Assembly (NCBI RefSeq): GCF_936928535.1
Contig: NZ_CAKZHY010000054.1
Span: forward strand, 1-64,000
Direction of reading: 5' to 3'
Origin: an uncultured Bradyrhizobium sp.
Lineage (GTDB): Bacteria > Pseudomonadota > Alphaproteobacteria > Rhizobiales > Xanthobacteraceae
Length of the DNA: 64,000 nucleotides
Shown in pieces: positions 17,807 through 26,763 of the stretch. The translations under genes were made by a program, and so were the position numbers. The notes beneath the pieces are model-generated. The model saw nothing but the letters and a program-made list of their open reading frames with translations. It did no database searches and was not told where the DNA came from. Numbering within the stretch: position 1 is the stretch's first letter; every line of letters begins with the position of its first letter.

Positions 17807-19966
17807 ATGACGCTGCCTGTCCTGCCGGTCTACTATTATCACGACCACTTCACAGAGATGCTGAGCTTCGTTTGCGAGACCTATGCTCCGGTGCTGACCG
17901 AAAAGCACCGCGCGTTCGTCGCTCGCTTCGCGTCGCTGTCCAAGGACGCCCAGTGCCTGTTCATCAGGATGGTCAACCGGAACGGCACGGTCTTCAACCC
18001 ATCCACCTTCAAATATGCCGAGATCGCGGACCCCGTCGGCGCGCTGGGCGAGCTTGGCATTGCCGGACATGTTCGAGGCCTGACTGAACAGGACTACGCC
18101 GCGTTCCTGGCGTGCCTTGCAAAGCCTGTTCTGTTCGACGGCGCCAGGGCGGCCGGCATGAGCGACGTCAGGGCCTCGTGGCCCAAGGCCAAATTGTCGG
18201 AATATTGTCTGGCCAATCTGTCGTTCGGTACGGCGTTCCAGCACTGCGGTGGCGGGGCCTTCATCGCGCTCGGCGACACTGAGCCGCTGGAATTTCTGCT
18301 TTATCTCTATTTCGGCAAGACAGAGGACAACCTCAAGAATTTTGCGCTGCGCGATCTCGGCATCCTGCGCACCAACGATCAGGCGGATTTCAGCGCCCGG
18401 TTTGCCGACGCGGATGAGGCGAGGGCTTGCTTCCATTACGCGCGGCTGCTGCGCCGGCTCGAGGCCAAATCCGACGAGGTCTATCGCAACTCCGTTGCCG
18501 ACATTCTCGGCGGTCCTGTCTGCCCGACGGATTACGCCATCGATCTGCGCAGCCGCGCGGCCCACAAAGCGGGTCTGCACTTCGAGAAGAAGGGTGAGGC
18601 CGCGCTCGCGGTCCAGCTCTATCGCGCCGGCGCCTCGGCCGAATGCAACGAGCGTCTCGCCCGGCTGCATTATGCGGAAGGCGACAGGGAGGCCGCGGAA
18701 GAATTGCTGCGGCGGATGATCGATGATCCCGCCAGCGACGACGAGTTCGTCTTCGCCAGCGACTTCTATGCGCGCAAGTTCGATGGACGACGGACCGGAT
18801 TGTGCACCGAGCTGCTGCGGGCAGGACGAACGCTCCGGGTCGACGATACCTGGCGCGGCAACCCGGAGGCCGGGATCGCGGGCGTGCTGCGCCGACAGGG
18901 CCTTGAAGTCTTCTACGCCGAAAACACGCTCTGGCACTGCCTGTTCGGGCTGCTGTTCTGGGACGAGCTGTTCGAATCCGGACAGCTGCACAGCGGCTTC
19001 GATTGGATGCCGCACGCCCTGAAGGACAGAACCTTTGCGCAGATGTTCTCGTCCCAGATCCAAATGAAGCTGGCGGCCGTCGCCTCGGGCGCCGCGCTTC
19101 CCCAGATCCTGCGGATCGTTGCCGCGAAATGGGGGAGGCCGAACGGTGTGTTCGCCTGGGACCATGTCGATATGGATGCGCTCCGCGCCCTGCTTGCGGG
19201 CGCAAGCGCCGATGGACTTGCCACGATCCTTCGCCTGATGTGCGAGGACTATCGCGCAATGCGCGATGGCTTCCCCGATCTCATGCTCGTGACGAACGGC
19301 GTCGTCTCGTTCATGGAAGTGAAGGCCGAGGGCGACGTCATCAGGCGCAACCAGCTGACGCGGCTTCGCCAGCTCGGCAACGCCGGCATCCCTGCGGAGA
19401 TCGGCCGCGCCGATTTCCGTTTCGATCCGGACCAGGACTATGTCGTCGTGGACATCGGGACATCAGGCGGCTGGACCGGCGGGGATCGCATCACCGAGAT
19501 CGGCGCCGTCAGGATCCGCAACCACGAGGTCGTGGCGGAGTGGCATTCGCTGATCAATCCGCAGCGCTCGATCCCGGCCAAGATTGTCGCGTTGACCGGC
19601 ATCACCAACGAGATGGTGCGCAACGCGCCGTTGTTCGCGGAAGTCGCTGATAGCTTCATGCAGTTCATGGGCGACGGTGTTTTCGTCGCTCACAACGTCA
19701 ATTTCGACTACGGCTTCATCGCCGCGGAATACGAGCGCCTCGACCGCCGTTTCCGATTTCCAAAGCTCTGCACCTGCGCGAGCATGCGCAGGCACTACCC
19801 CGGCCACAAGTCCTACGGGCTCGGCAAGCTCACCCGAGCCTACAATATCGAACTGAAGGACCACCACCGCGCGCTATGCGACGCCCGCGCGGCTGCGCAT
19901 CTGCTCAACCTGATCAATGCAAAGCGCGACGAGGGCAACGCAAGGGCAGAAGAGATTGCAGCCTGA
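17807..19966 (+). CDS. FAN1-like VRR-NUC nuclease fused to DnaQ-type 3'-5' exonuclease
   Basis: 719 residues. Residues 1-480 match the layout of bacterial FAN1 relatives (DNA interstrand cross-link repair nuclease): the opening YYYHDHFTEML, the LFIRMVNRNG block near 51-60, and a helical repeat region. The VRR-NUC nuclease follows with GFPDLMLV and MEVKAEGD (D491, E504, K506), all catalytic residues present. Residues about 545-705 are a DnaQ-like exonuclease with AHNVNFD (D634) and HHRALCDARAA (H687, D692). The first exonuclease motif, normally D-x-E-T, reads D549-I-G551-T, so the metal-binding Glu is replaced by Gly. The gene ends 16 nt from the convergent dinB, so two DNA-damage functions sit together. 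The nuclease half looks active; the exonuclease half is doubtful. Confidence 0.87.
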   Translation: MTLPVLPVYYYHDHFTEMLSFVCETYAPVLTEKHRAFVARFASLSKDAQCLFIRMVNRNGTVFNPSTFKYAEIADPVGALGELGIAGHVRGLTEQDYAAFLACLAKPVLFDGARAAGMSDVRASWPKAKLSEYCLANLSFGTAFQHCGGGAFIALGDTEPLEFLLYLYFGKTEDNLKNFALRDLGILRTNDQADFSARFADADEARACFHYARLLRRLEAKSDEVYRNSVADILGGPVCPTDYAIDLRSRAAHKAGLHFEKKGEAALAVQLYRAGASAECNERLARLHYAEGDREAAEELLRRMIDDPASDDEFVFASDFYARKFDGRRTGLCTELLRAGRTLRVDDTWRGNPEAGIAGVLRRQGLEVFYAENTLWHCLFGLLFWDELFESGQLHSGFDWMPHALKDRTFAQMFSSQIQMKLAAVASGAALPQILRIVAAKWGRPNGVFAWDHVDMDALRALLAGASADGLATILRLMCEDYRAMRDGFPDLMLVTNGVVSFMEVKAEGDVIRRNQLTRLRQLGNAGIPAEIGRADFRFDPDQDYVVVDIGTSGGWTGGDRITEIGAVRIRNHEVVAEWHSLINPQRSIPAKIVALTGITNEMVRNAPLFAEVADSFMQFMGDGVFVAHNVNFDYGFIAAEYERLDRRFRFPKLCTCASMRRHYPGHKSYGLGKLTRAYNIELKDHHRALCDARAAAHLLNLINAKRDEGNARAEEIAA

Positions 19967-19982
19967 TCGCGGTCGCTCCGGA

Positions 19983-21083
19983 TCAGATGCCGAAGGTCAG
20001 TTGCGGCTCCGCATCGTCTCCGTCCTGTAGCGACGACAGCGAGACGCCCAGGAGCCTGACCCGTTTGGGCAGAGGCATCTCGAGCTCGAGCAGGCCGCAG
20101 GCGAGGCGCTCGAGTTCGCCCCGGCCTGCGACCGGCGCAGCCACGGACCTGCTGCGCGTGATGATCTCGAAGTCGGCAAACTTGATCTTCAAGGTCACGG
20201 TGCGGCCCCGGCTGCCTGACGTCTCGCAGTGGCGCCAGACCTTGTCAACGAGGGGGCGAAGCTCGCTGGCCAGCGCGTTGAAATCGGAAAGATCAGCCGA
20301 GAACGTGGTCTCGGCCCCGATCGACTTGCGAATCCGGTTGGCCCGCACCGGCCGTTCGTCGACGCCGCGCGAGATCCAGTAGTAATAGGCGCCCGACTTG
20401 CCGAAATTCGCGTTCATGAATTCGAGCGTCTGGTTGCGGATGTCGAGACCGGTGAACAGGCCGAGCGCGTTCATCTTTGCACTCGTTGCAGGTCCGATGC
20501 CGTGGAACTTTCCGACGGGCAGCGTCTCCACGAAAGCGGCCCCCATCTCGGGCGAAATCACGAACTGGCCGTTGGGCTTGCGGTGATCGGAGGCGAGTTT
20601 GGCCAGGAACTTGTTGTAGGAGATGCCCGCCGAAGCGTTGAGGCCGGTCTCGGCCTTGATCTTCTCGCGGATCCGCAGCGCGACGTCACGGGCAAGCGGG
20701 ATGCCTTGCAGGTTTTCCGTCACGTCGAGATAGGCCTCGTCGAGGGACAGCGGCTCGATGATGTCGGTATGCTCGGCAAAGATCTCGCGGATCTGGCGGC
20801 TGATCGCCTTGTAGACCTCAAAGCGGGGTTTCACGAAAATAAGGTCGGGACATTGCCGCTTCGCGGTGACCGACGGCATCGCGGACCGAACGCCGAATTT
20901 GCGCGCCTCATAGCTCGCGGCAGCAACCACGCCGCGCTCGGCCGAACCACCGACAGCGACGGGCTTGCCGCGCAGCTCGGGATTGTCGCGCTGTTCCACG
21001 GATGCGTAAAAGGCATCCATGTCGATATGGATGATCTTGCGAACGCGTGTCGCGTCGTCTTCCATGGCCTCGGAGTCGCTCAT
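19983..21083 (-). CDS. dinB: DNA polymerase IV (Y-family)
   Basis: 366 residues from the ATG at 21083 (an ATG at 21065 is possible). The Y-family catalytic blocks are clear: HIDMDAFYASVE (D21 and D23), the SYEARKFGVRSAMP region and PLSLDEAYLDV with the Asp-Glu pair. The helix-hairpin-helix region and little-finger domain follow. The last residues, QLTFGI, match the position and pattern of the beta-clamp-binding tail of E. coli Pol IV (QLVLGL). It carries out error-prone translesion synthesis. No LexA box could be identified with confidence in the short gap upstream. Confidence 0.95.
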   Translation of the reverse strand: MSDSEAMEDDATRVRKIIHIDMDAFYASVEQRDNPELRGKPVAVGGSAERGVVAAASYEARKFGVRSAMPSVTAKRQCPDLIFVKPRFEVYKAISRQIREIFAEHTDIIEPLSLDEAYLDVTENLQGIPLARDVALRIREKIKAETGLNASAGISYNKFLAKLASDHRKPNGQFVISPEMGAAFVETLPVGKFHGIGPATSAKMNALGLFTGLDIRNQTLEFMNANFGKSGAYYYWISRGVDERPVRANRIRKSIGAETTFSADLSDFNALASELRPLVDKVWRHCETSGSRGRTVTLKIKFADFEIITRSRSVAAPVAGRGELERLACGLLELEMPLPKRVRLLGVSLSSLQDGDDAEPQLTFGI

Positions 21084-21149
21084 GCGCGGATGATACAATC
21101 GTGCCGGCGGAATCGCGAGGTGCGCGTGCGGCAGCACGGGGTTCGCGCG

Positions 21150-22211
21150 TCAGCGAACGAGAGCGATATTTTGCTGGGCGAACGAGAGCTTGATCGCCGC
21201 ACCTTCAGCCGGAATCTCATCGGTCTGCCGGCTGATGACGAAAAGCTCGCCGATCGGCGTTGCGACGATCATCTCGACGTGATCACCGAGGTACGAGGAT
21301 TTCCTCACCGTTCCGGCAAGGCCATCGCCGAGCATGATGCCATGGGGCCGGATGGCGGCTTTCGCCGGCCCTGGCGGGAGGCCGCGCGCCGGAAGCGTCA
21401 GGCGGAGAGGGCCCAACGAGACCTGCGCCTGCCCCTCATGGACCGCCTCGATCGTGACTTCCACGAGATTGGCGTCGCCGATGAAATCAGCGACGAAGCT
21501 GTTCGCCGGGGCCTCATAAAGCTCGCGGGGCGAGCCCTGCTGCGCGATCTTCGCATTCGACATCACGATGATGCGGTCGGAGACCGCGAGCGCCTCCTCC
21601 TGGTCATGCGTGACATAGGCGACGGTGAGCTTCAGCGACTGCTGGAGCTCGCGGATTTCCTGCCGCACCCGGCGCCTGAGCTTGGCATCGAGATTGGACA
21701 GCGGCTCGTCGAACAGCAGCACCTGCGGCTCCAGCACGAGGGCGCGCGCCACGGCGACGCGCTGCTGCTGGCCGCCGGAGAGCTCGGACGGGTAGCGCTT
21801 CTCGAAGCCCTTGAGGCCGACCAAAGCGAGCTTCTCCAGCGCCATGGCCTCGGCTTGCGCCTTGCCCAGGCCCTTCACCGTCGGCCCATAGGCGGCGTTC
21901 TCCAGCACGGTCATATGCGGGAACAGCGCATAGGACTGGAACACCATGCTGACGTCGCGGTCCGCGGCCGACAGCCGCGTCACGTCCTTGCCGCCGATCA
22001 GGATCTGCCCTTCGCTCGCGATCTCGAGCCCGGCGATCATGCGCAAGGTCGTGGTCTTGCCGCAGCCCGAGGGGCCGAGCAGCGTCACGAGCTCGCCCGC
22101 ATGAATCGTGAAACTGACATCGTCCACCGCGGTCACCGGGCCGTAGCGCATGCTGACATGGCTGAACTCGACGGAGGCTGGTCCGGACTTGGGCATGGCA
22201 GACTTGGGCAT
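21150..22211 (-). CDS. Ferric-type ABC transporter ATP-binding protein
   Basis: 353 residues of the FbpC/PotA class. Walker A is GPSGCGKTT (about 47-55), signature LSGGQQQR (about 143-150), Walker B VLLFDEP with the D-loop SNLD. Residues about 245-350 form a C-terminal TOBE regulatory domain. The first nine residues repeat themselves (MPKSAMPKS), so either ATG (22211 or 22196) may be used; AGGA lies upstream of the first. It is the last gene of the order binding protein-permease-ATPase. Confidence 0.9.
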   Translation of the reverse strand: MPKSAMPKSGPASVEFSHVSMRYGPVTAVDDVSFTIHAGELVTLLGPSGCGKTTTLRMIAGLEIASEGQILIGGKDVTRLSAADRDVSMVFQSYALFPHMTVLENAAYGPTVKGLGKAQAEAMALEKLALVGLKGFEKRYPSELSGGQQQRVAVARALVLEPQVLLFDEPLSNLDAKLRRRVRQEIRELQQSLKLTVAYVTHDQEEALAVSDRIIVMSNAKIAQQGSPRELYEAPANSFVADFIGDANLVEVTIEAVHEGQAQVSLGPLRLTLPARGLPPGPAKAAIRPHGIMLGDGLAGTVRKSSYLGDHVEMIVATPIGELFVISRQTDEIPAEGAAIKLSFAQQNIALVR

Positions 22212-22219
22212 GGCAGATC

Positions 22220-24400
22220 CTAACTGGCGGGCTCGGCGGCCGAGGTCGCGAGCGCGACGGGCCTGCGCCCGAGCTTGCGCTCGCCGACACTGAGCTGGAT
22301 GAGGGCGATGCCCGCCGCCATGACGACGATCAGCACCGAGGAATAGGCGATGGCAAGGCCGAACTCGCCGGCCTCGACCCGCCCAACGATGTAGGCGGTG
22401 GAGAGGTTGTATTCGGCCGAGACGAGAAAGATCACGGCGCTGACCGAGGTGATGCTGCGCACGAAGCTGTAGATCAGGGCCGCGACGAGTGCAGGCTTGA
22501 GCAACGGCAGCACCACACGACGCAGCGTCGTGAAGCTACGTGCCCGCAGGGTGGTCGAGGCCTCGTCGAGACTCTTGTCGATCTGGGCGAGCCCCGCAAT
22601 GCCCGAGCGTATGCCGACGGGCATGTTGCGGAAGACGAAGGCGAGCACGAGGATGAGGCCCGTTCCGGTGATTTCGATCGGCGGCACGTTGAAGGCAAGG
22701 ATATAGGCGACCCCGAGCACGGTGCCGGGAATGGCGAAGCTCAGCATGGTCGCGAATTCGAGCAGCTGCCGGCCGACGAAGCGTTGCCGCGTGAGCAGAT
22801 ACGCAGTGAGCAGGCCGATCAGCGCCGTCAGGGGTGCCGAGATCGCGGCGACCTTCAGCGTCGTGAACAGGGAGGGCCAGGCTGCGCCCTCGAAGAACAG
22901 ACCGTGGCTGAAATCGACCGCGAAGCCGGTGCGGTAATGCTCCAGTGTCGGCGTGTGATCGCGGCCCATCGTCTTGACGAAGCCGCCGATCAGGATGACC
23001 GCGTAGATCACCGCCGTCAGCACGACCCACGGTATGATCACCATGGCGGAGAGCACGGTGACGACGGTCGGCAGCTTCGCCGGAATCCCGGCATCGCCTT
23101 TGCCGGAGACGGTGGTGTAGCTCTTGCTGCCCAGCCAGCGCTGTTGCAGCCAGAAGGCCCCGAGCGTGAAGACGAGCAGCACGATCGACAGCACGGCCGC
23201 CATGCCCTGATTGTGCGCGGCACCGACCACTGCAAAGAAGATCTTGGTGGAGAGCACTTCGAAATTGCCGCCGAGCACGAGCGGATTGCCGAAATCGGCC
23301 AGGCTCTCGACAAAGCCGAGCAGGAAGGCGTTGGCGAGTCCCGGTCGCAGCAGCGGCCAGGTCACCGAGCGGAACGTCTGCCAATGCCTGGCGCCAAGCG
23401 TCTGGGACGCCTCTTCGAGGCTCGGTGCGATGCCCTGGACCACACCCATCAGCACCAGGAAGGCGATCGGCGCGAAGGCAAGCACTTGCGCCAGCAGCAC
23501 GCCCGGCAGACCGTAGATCCAGCGCGAGCGTGGGATGCCGAACCATTCGGACATCAAGCCGGTGACGACGCCGGAGCGGCCGAACAGCAGGATCAGTGCA
23601 AGGCCGATGACGAAGGGCGGCGTGATGATCGGTAGCACCGTCATCGCGCGCATCAGCCGCTTGCCGGGCATCGCCGTGCGCAACACGAGCAGCGCGCAGG
23701 CGAGCCCCAGGAGCGTGGTGAGGACGCCGGTCAGCACGCCGAGGACCAGCGTATTCCAGGCAACGCCGCAGGCGATACCGCCGCCGACGCAGCCCAGTCC
23801 CCAGATCGTCGGGGAGAGCAGGCGGTCCGCGAATTCGCCCAGCGCCCAGCCGCCAGCGGCGTCGACCAGCGCGCTGCGCAGGATCGTCGCGACCGGCAGG
23901 AGGATGAAAAGGCCGATCAGCATCACCACGATGCCGATCGTCGATGTGGTGAAGAGATCGCCGCGACAAAGGCCGCGATAGGCGAGGCCGTGGCAGAGCA
24001 GCAGGAGAAGCGAGACTAGCGTCAGCAGCGCGCCGAAGCCCATGCCCGGCTGCGCGGCACCTGCGCCGCCAAGCAGCGCAGCGAGCCAGGGAATGCCTTG
24101 CCCAGGCAGCGTCACCGCAAAGCCCTGTGCGAAGAACGCGAGCAGGCCGAACAGCCCGGCGGCGATCAGCGCTGGGCCGCTCCGAGAGGATTCGGCACGG
24201 AGGGCGAGGGGCGTCGCCGCGAGCAGCACGATGCCGATCGGCCAGAGCCAGGGCGCTGCGCCCGAGATCGCAAGCGCCAGCGCGGTACCCGCGCGCCCGA
24301 ACGGATAGCCTGCAAGGTCAAAGCCTTCTGGCAGGTACCAGGGCACGAGCATATAGCCCAACCAGCCGAGCAGCAGGGCAAGCCGTGTCGAAGGGCGCAT
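22220..24400 (-). CDS. Ferric-type ABC transporter permease, two fused permease domains
   Basis: 726 residues of the FbpB-like double permease class. Each half has an EAA loop for ATPase contact: EEASQTLGARHW (about 331-342) and DEASTTLRARSF (about 630-641). Ahead of the first permease unit there are about 190 extra residues with four to five hydrophobic segments, longer than the usual ~550-residue FbpB. In total about 16 membrane segments are expected. It starts 22 nt after the binding-protein stop and ends 8 nt before the ATPase start. Confidence 0.9.
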   Translation of the reverse strand: MRPSTRLALLLGWLGYMLVPWYLPEGFDLAGYPFGRAGTALALAISGAAPWLWPIGIVLLAATPLALRAESSRSGPALIAAGLFGLLAFFAQGFAVTLPGQGIPWLAALLGGAGAAQPGMGFGALLTLVSLLLLLCHGLAYRGLCRGDLFTTSTIGIVVMLIGLFILLPVATILRSALVDAAGGWALGEFADRLLSPTIWGLGCVGGGIACGVAWNTLVLGVLTGVLTTLLGLACALLVLRTAMPGKRLMRAMTVLPIITPPFVIGLALILLFGRSGVVTGLMSEWFGIPRSRWIYGLPGVLLAQVLAFAPIAFLVLMGVVQGIAPSLEEASQTLGARHWQTFRSVTWPLLRPGLANAFLLGFVESLADFGNPLVLGGNFEVLSTKIFFAVVGAAHNQGMAAVLSIVLLVFTLGAFWLQQRWLGSKSYTTVSGKGDAGIPAKLPTVVTVLSAMVIIPWVVLTAVIYAVILIGGFVKTMGRDHTPTLEHYRTGFAVDFSHGLFFEGAAWPSLFTTLKVAAISAPLTALIGLLTAYLLTRQRFVGRQLLEFATMLSFAIPGTVLGVAYILAFNVPPIEITGTGLILVLAFVFRNMPVGIRSGIAGLAQIDKSLDEASTTLRARSFTTLRRVVLPLLKPALVAALIYSFVRSITSVSAVIFLVSAEYNLSTAYIVGRVEAGEFGLAIAYSSVLIVVMAAGIALIQLSVGERKLGRRPVALATSAAEPAS

Positions 24401-24422
24401 CCGATATCTCCGCAGCCGGCGG

Positions 24423-25463
24423 CTATTTCGGTAGCGCCTTGACCTCCTTGTCCCACTTCGTCAGCAGCCGCGTTCGCTCGGCCGATGAGCCGTATTTGAC
24501 GAAGTCGTAGTTGATCAGCTTCATCTCGCTCATCTTCGGCGCCTGCGGCGGCACCGTCGCGTTCTTGTTGGATGGCACCTGATACGATTTCGCGGGAGCG
24601 GCGAGCGCCTGCGCGGCGGGGCTCAGCGCCCAATCGTAGAACTTCTTGGCATTCTCGAGATTGCGTGCGCCCTTGATGATCGACATCGAGCCGATCTCGT
24701 AGCCGGTGCCTTCGCAGGGCGCGACCGGCTTGATCGGGTCGCCCTGCACCGCGAAGACCACGGCATCATGGATGAAGACGATGCCGACGGCGGTCTCGCC
24801 GAGGCTCGCGGCCTTGGCCGGCGCGGCGCCGGATTTGGTGTACTGGCTGACGTTCTTGTGCAGGGCCTTGAGATAATCGAAGCCCTTGTCCTCGCCCATC
24901 AGCTGCACGACCGTGGCGAGCAGGGTGTAGGCGGTGCCGGACGAATTCGGGTCGGCGACCTGCACGTCATCCCTGAGCTTGGGATTGAGCAGGTCGGCCC
25001 AGCATTTCGGCTCCGGGATGCCCTTGGCCTTGATCTGTTCGGTGTTGTAGCCGAAGCCGAGCGCGCCGGCATAGATGCCGATCGAGCGCTGCTTCGCCGC
25101 TTTCCACTGGTTCAGCGCCCAGTCGTGCAGATCCTTGTTGACGGGGGATTCGTATTCGAGCGTCAGCCCTTCTTCGGCGGCCTGCAGATGCGGGTCGCCG
25201 GTGCCGCCCCACCAGATGTCGCCGCGCGGGTTGGAGGCCTCCGCTCTGAGCTGCGCATAGGTTTCGCCGGCGGATTTCCGTGTCATCGAAACCTTGATGC
25301 CGGTCTCCTTCTCAAAAGTGGTGGCCATTGCGCGGCACCATTCTTCCTGCACGCCGCAATACATGACGAGCGAGCCCTCGGCCGACGCGGGCCCAACGGC
25401 CGCGCCCGCTGCCAGGATCCCGGCACTGAACAGTGCTCTGAAAGTGAAAAATCTCGAAAACAT
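24423..25463 (-). CDS. Ferric-type ABC transporter substrate-binding protein
   Basis: 346 residues from the ATG at 25463 with GGGGAGG upstream. Residues 1-28 form a signal peptide ending PASA|EG. The mature protein begins SLVMYCGVQEEWCRAM and is an extracellular type II binding protein of the AfuA/FbpA or 2-aminoethylphosphonate class. The two Tyr in a row typical of ferric FbpA proteins is not obvious (INYDF near the C-terminus), so iron is the leading guess but phosphonate or another anion is possible. The whole three-gene set is present, so a working importer is expected. Confidence 0.87.
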   Translation of the reverse strand: MFSRFFTFRALFSAGILAAGAAVGPASAEGSLVMYCGVQEEWCRAMATTFEKETGIKVSMTRKSAGETYAQLRAEASNPRGDIWWGGTGDPHLQAAEEGLTLEYESPVNKDLHDWALNQWKAAKQRSIGIYAGALGFGYNTEQIKAKGIPEPKCWADLLNPKLRDDVQVADPNSSGTAYTLLATVVQLMGEDKGFDYLKALHKNVSQYTKSGAAPAKAASLGETAVGIVFIHDAVVFAVQGDPIKPVAPCEGTGYEIGSMSIIKGARNLENAKKFYDWALSPAAQALAAPAKSYQVPSNKNATVPPQAPKMSEMKLINYDFVKYGSSAERTRLLTKWDKEVKALPK

Positions 25464-25524
25464 GGCCCACCTCCCCGGAACGAGAACTTGATGTTCTTCG
25501 CAATTGGCCGTGACGGTGGCGTCT

Positions 25525-25544
25525 CTATTGCTCCAAGGCAATAG
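25525..25544. promoter_or_regulatory. Inverted repeat upstream of the ferric-type importer
   Basis: CTATTGC-N6-GCAATAG, a perfect 7-bp inverted repeat, 62-81 bases upstream of the binding-protein start. This is a suitable position for an operator of the importer operon. It does not match a known rhizobial iron-box consensus that I can recall, so the regulator is open. Confidence 0.35.
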
Positions 25545-25655
25545 ATATTCTGTCTACTAGGCGTGTATTGGTGGCTAGGTCCGAATTGCCCTCACAAGCG
25601 GACATCGACGACATTTGGATGAATGTCCGCGAAGGGCCCAATACCAGACCTTTGG

Positions 25656-25829
25656 TCACGTAACAGAAATGTCTAGTCCGGCAGGATCGCGGTTGACAAA
25701 CAGACGAGTCCTATCGTCACCCTCGAACTCGATTGCAATCTCATCAGGACGATGGCGCCAAACAACTCGGACGATTTTCCCCTTCAAGAGCTCAGTTAGC
25801 TTCTCGGCCTCTTGCTCTAATTCTGTCAT
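25656..25829 (-). CDS. Small hypothetical protein
   Basis: 57 residues from the ATG at 25829. It begins with a charged helix (MTELEQEAEKLTELLKGK) followed by what look like three or four beta strands (IVRVVW, EIAIEF, TRLFVN). The even mix of charged and hydrophobic residues and the predicted helix-strand order look like a real folded protein rather than chance. No family is recognised. It stands alone between the ferric-type importer and the VOC gene in a stretch that is less GC-rich than the flanks. Confidence 0.5.
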   Translation of the reverse strand: MTELEQEAEKLTELLKGKIVRVVWRHRPDEIAIEFEGDDRTRLFVNRDPAGLDISVT

Positions 25830-26104
25830 GTGACGTCTCGCTGTTTCTGTACGCTCCACTTAGGGCTACAACCTTGAGCTCCAGTAAGCAAAGGGAAGCA
25901 AGTCGTGCCGGCGAAAGGCCGCTTTGGGTCAACAGCGCCCGTTTGATTGGCGCCAGATCACTTCCGGTCTCCCTCGATCAGCAGACCACATCTGAGCCCA
26001 GCCGAACTTCGCTGTTGGGCCGGAAGCGGTCTTCAAAGTCGGGAAGACTTCGGAGCCGGGCTTCGCTATACATCGCATACGGACTTCGGAAGGCTAGGCG
26101 CACG
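25830..26104. other. Intergenic stretch, nothing recognised
   Basis: 275 bases ahead of the VOC gene. The plus-strand frame of the VOC gene stays open through part of it, but there is no family similarity before residue MESSADRL and no ribosome site that favours an earlier start. No clear promoter or repeat was seen. Confidence 0.3.
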
Positions 26105-26539
26105 ATGGAAAGTTCAGCAGATAGACTACCGATTGGCGGCTTTGCGCGGCTCGTTCCCGAGCTAGACGTGTTCGACTTAGGAAAGAGCAAGACTTTCTGG
26201 TGCGATGTCCTCGGTTTCCAGATTGCATATCAACGACCTGAGAGCGGCTTCATGTATATCGAGCTGCAAGGATCTCAGGTCATGCTCAATCAGCGAAATG
26301 GCAACTGGGAAACTGGAGACCTGCAGCGCCCACTAGGGCGCGGGATTAACTTCCAGATGTTCGTTGATTCAGTTGAGCCTTTGCTCGGCGCACTCAAGAG
26401 CGCCAATTGGCCTCTTTTCGGGGAGTGTCACGACGCGTGGTACCGTGTTGCAGGAGAGCAGCGCGGCAACAGGCAATTTCTGGTTCAAGATCCGGACGGG
26501 TACCTGCTGCGCTTCGCGCAGGATTTGGGAAAGAGATAA
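26105..26539 (+). CDS. VOC-family protein (glyoxalase/bleomycin-resistance-like)
   Basis: 144 residues. The vicinal-oxygen-chelate fold is suggested by two beta-alpha-beta-beta-beta modules: VPELDVFDLGKSKTFW at the start and INFQMFVDSVEPLLGAL in the middle, then the closing QFLVQDPDGYLLRFAQ, which is the typical C-terminal strand pair. It resembles bleomycin-binding proteins in length and in the FYIELQG-like MYIELQGSQVML strand. Such proteins sequester antibiotics or act as dioxygenases or isomerases. Function not assigned. The start at 26105 is chosen by similarity; the ribosome site is weak. Confidence 0.75.
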   Translation: MESSADRLPIGGFARLVPELDVFDLGKSKTFWCDVLGFQIAYQRPESGFMYIELQGSQVMLNQRNGNWETGDLQRPLGRGINFQMFVDSVEPLLGALKSANWPLFGECHDAWYRVAGEQRGNRQFLVQDPDGYLLRFAQDLGKR

Positions 26540-26763
26540 TTCTCTTCGGAGAGCCTCTTTCTCAGCCTGGTTTGAAAGATGGGATCTGGGCATCCCGTAG
26601 AAGGCGGCAATCCTAGCAGGTCCCGTTTGAGCCGCGACCGCTTGGAGTCAATCGCGACGGTTTAGCCCGGTTTCAGTTGGGTCAGGTCTACCCCCGACAG
26701 CCGACATATCTTCAGCCGTGCGATGCGGCATCGATGGGCCACAACCAGACTCTTAACAGCCCG

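Noticed and set aside
17780..19165. Long minus-strand frame opposite the FAN1-like gene
   Set aside because: No domain, no ribosome site, and the plus strand has the VRR-NUC and exonuclease motifs.
20229..22223. Plus-strand frame of more than 600 codons across dinB and the ferric-type ATPase gene
   Set aside because: It spans two well-supported minus-strand genes and the gap between them; antisense artefact.
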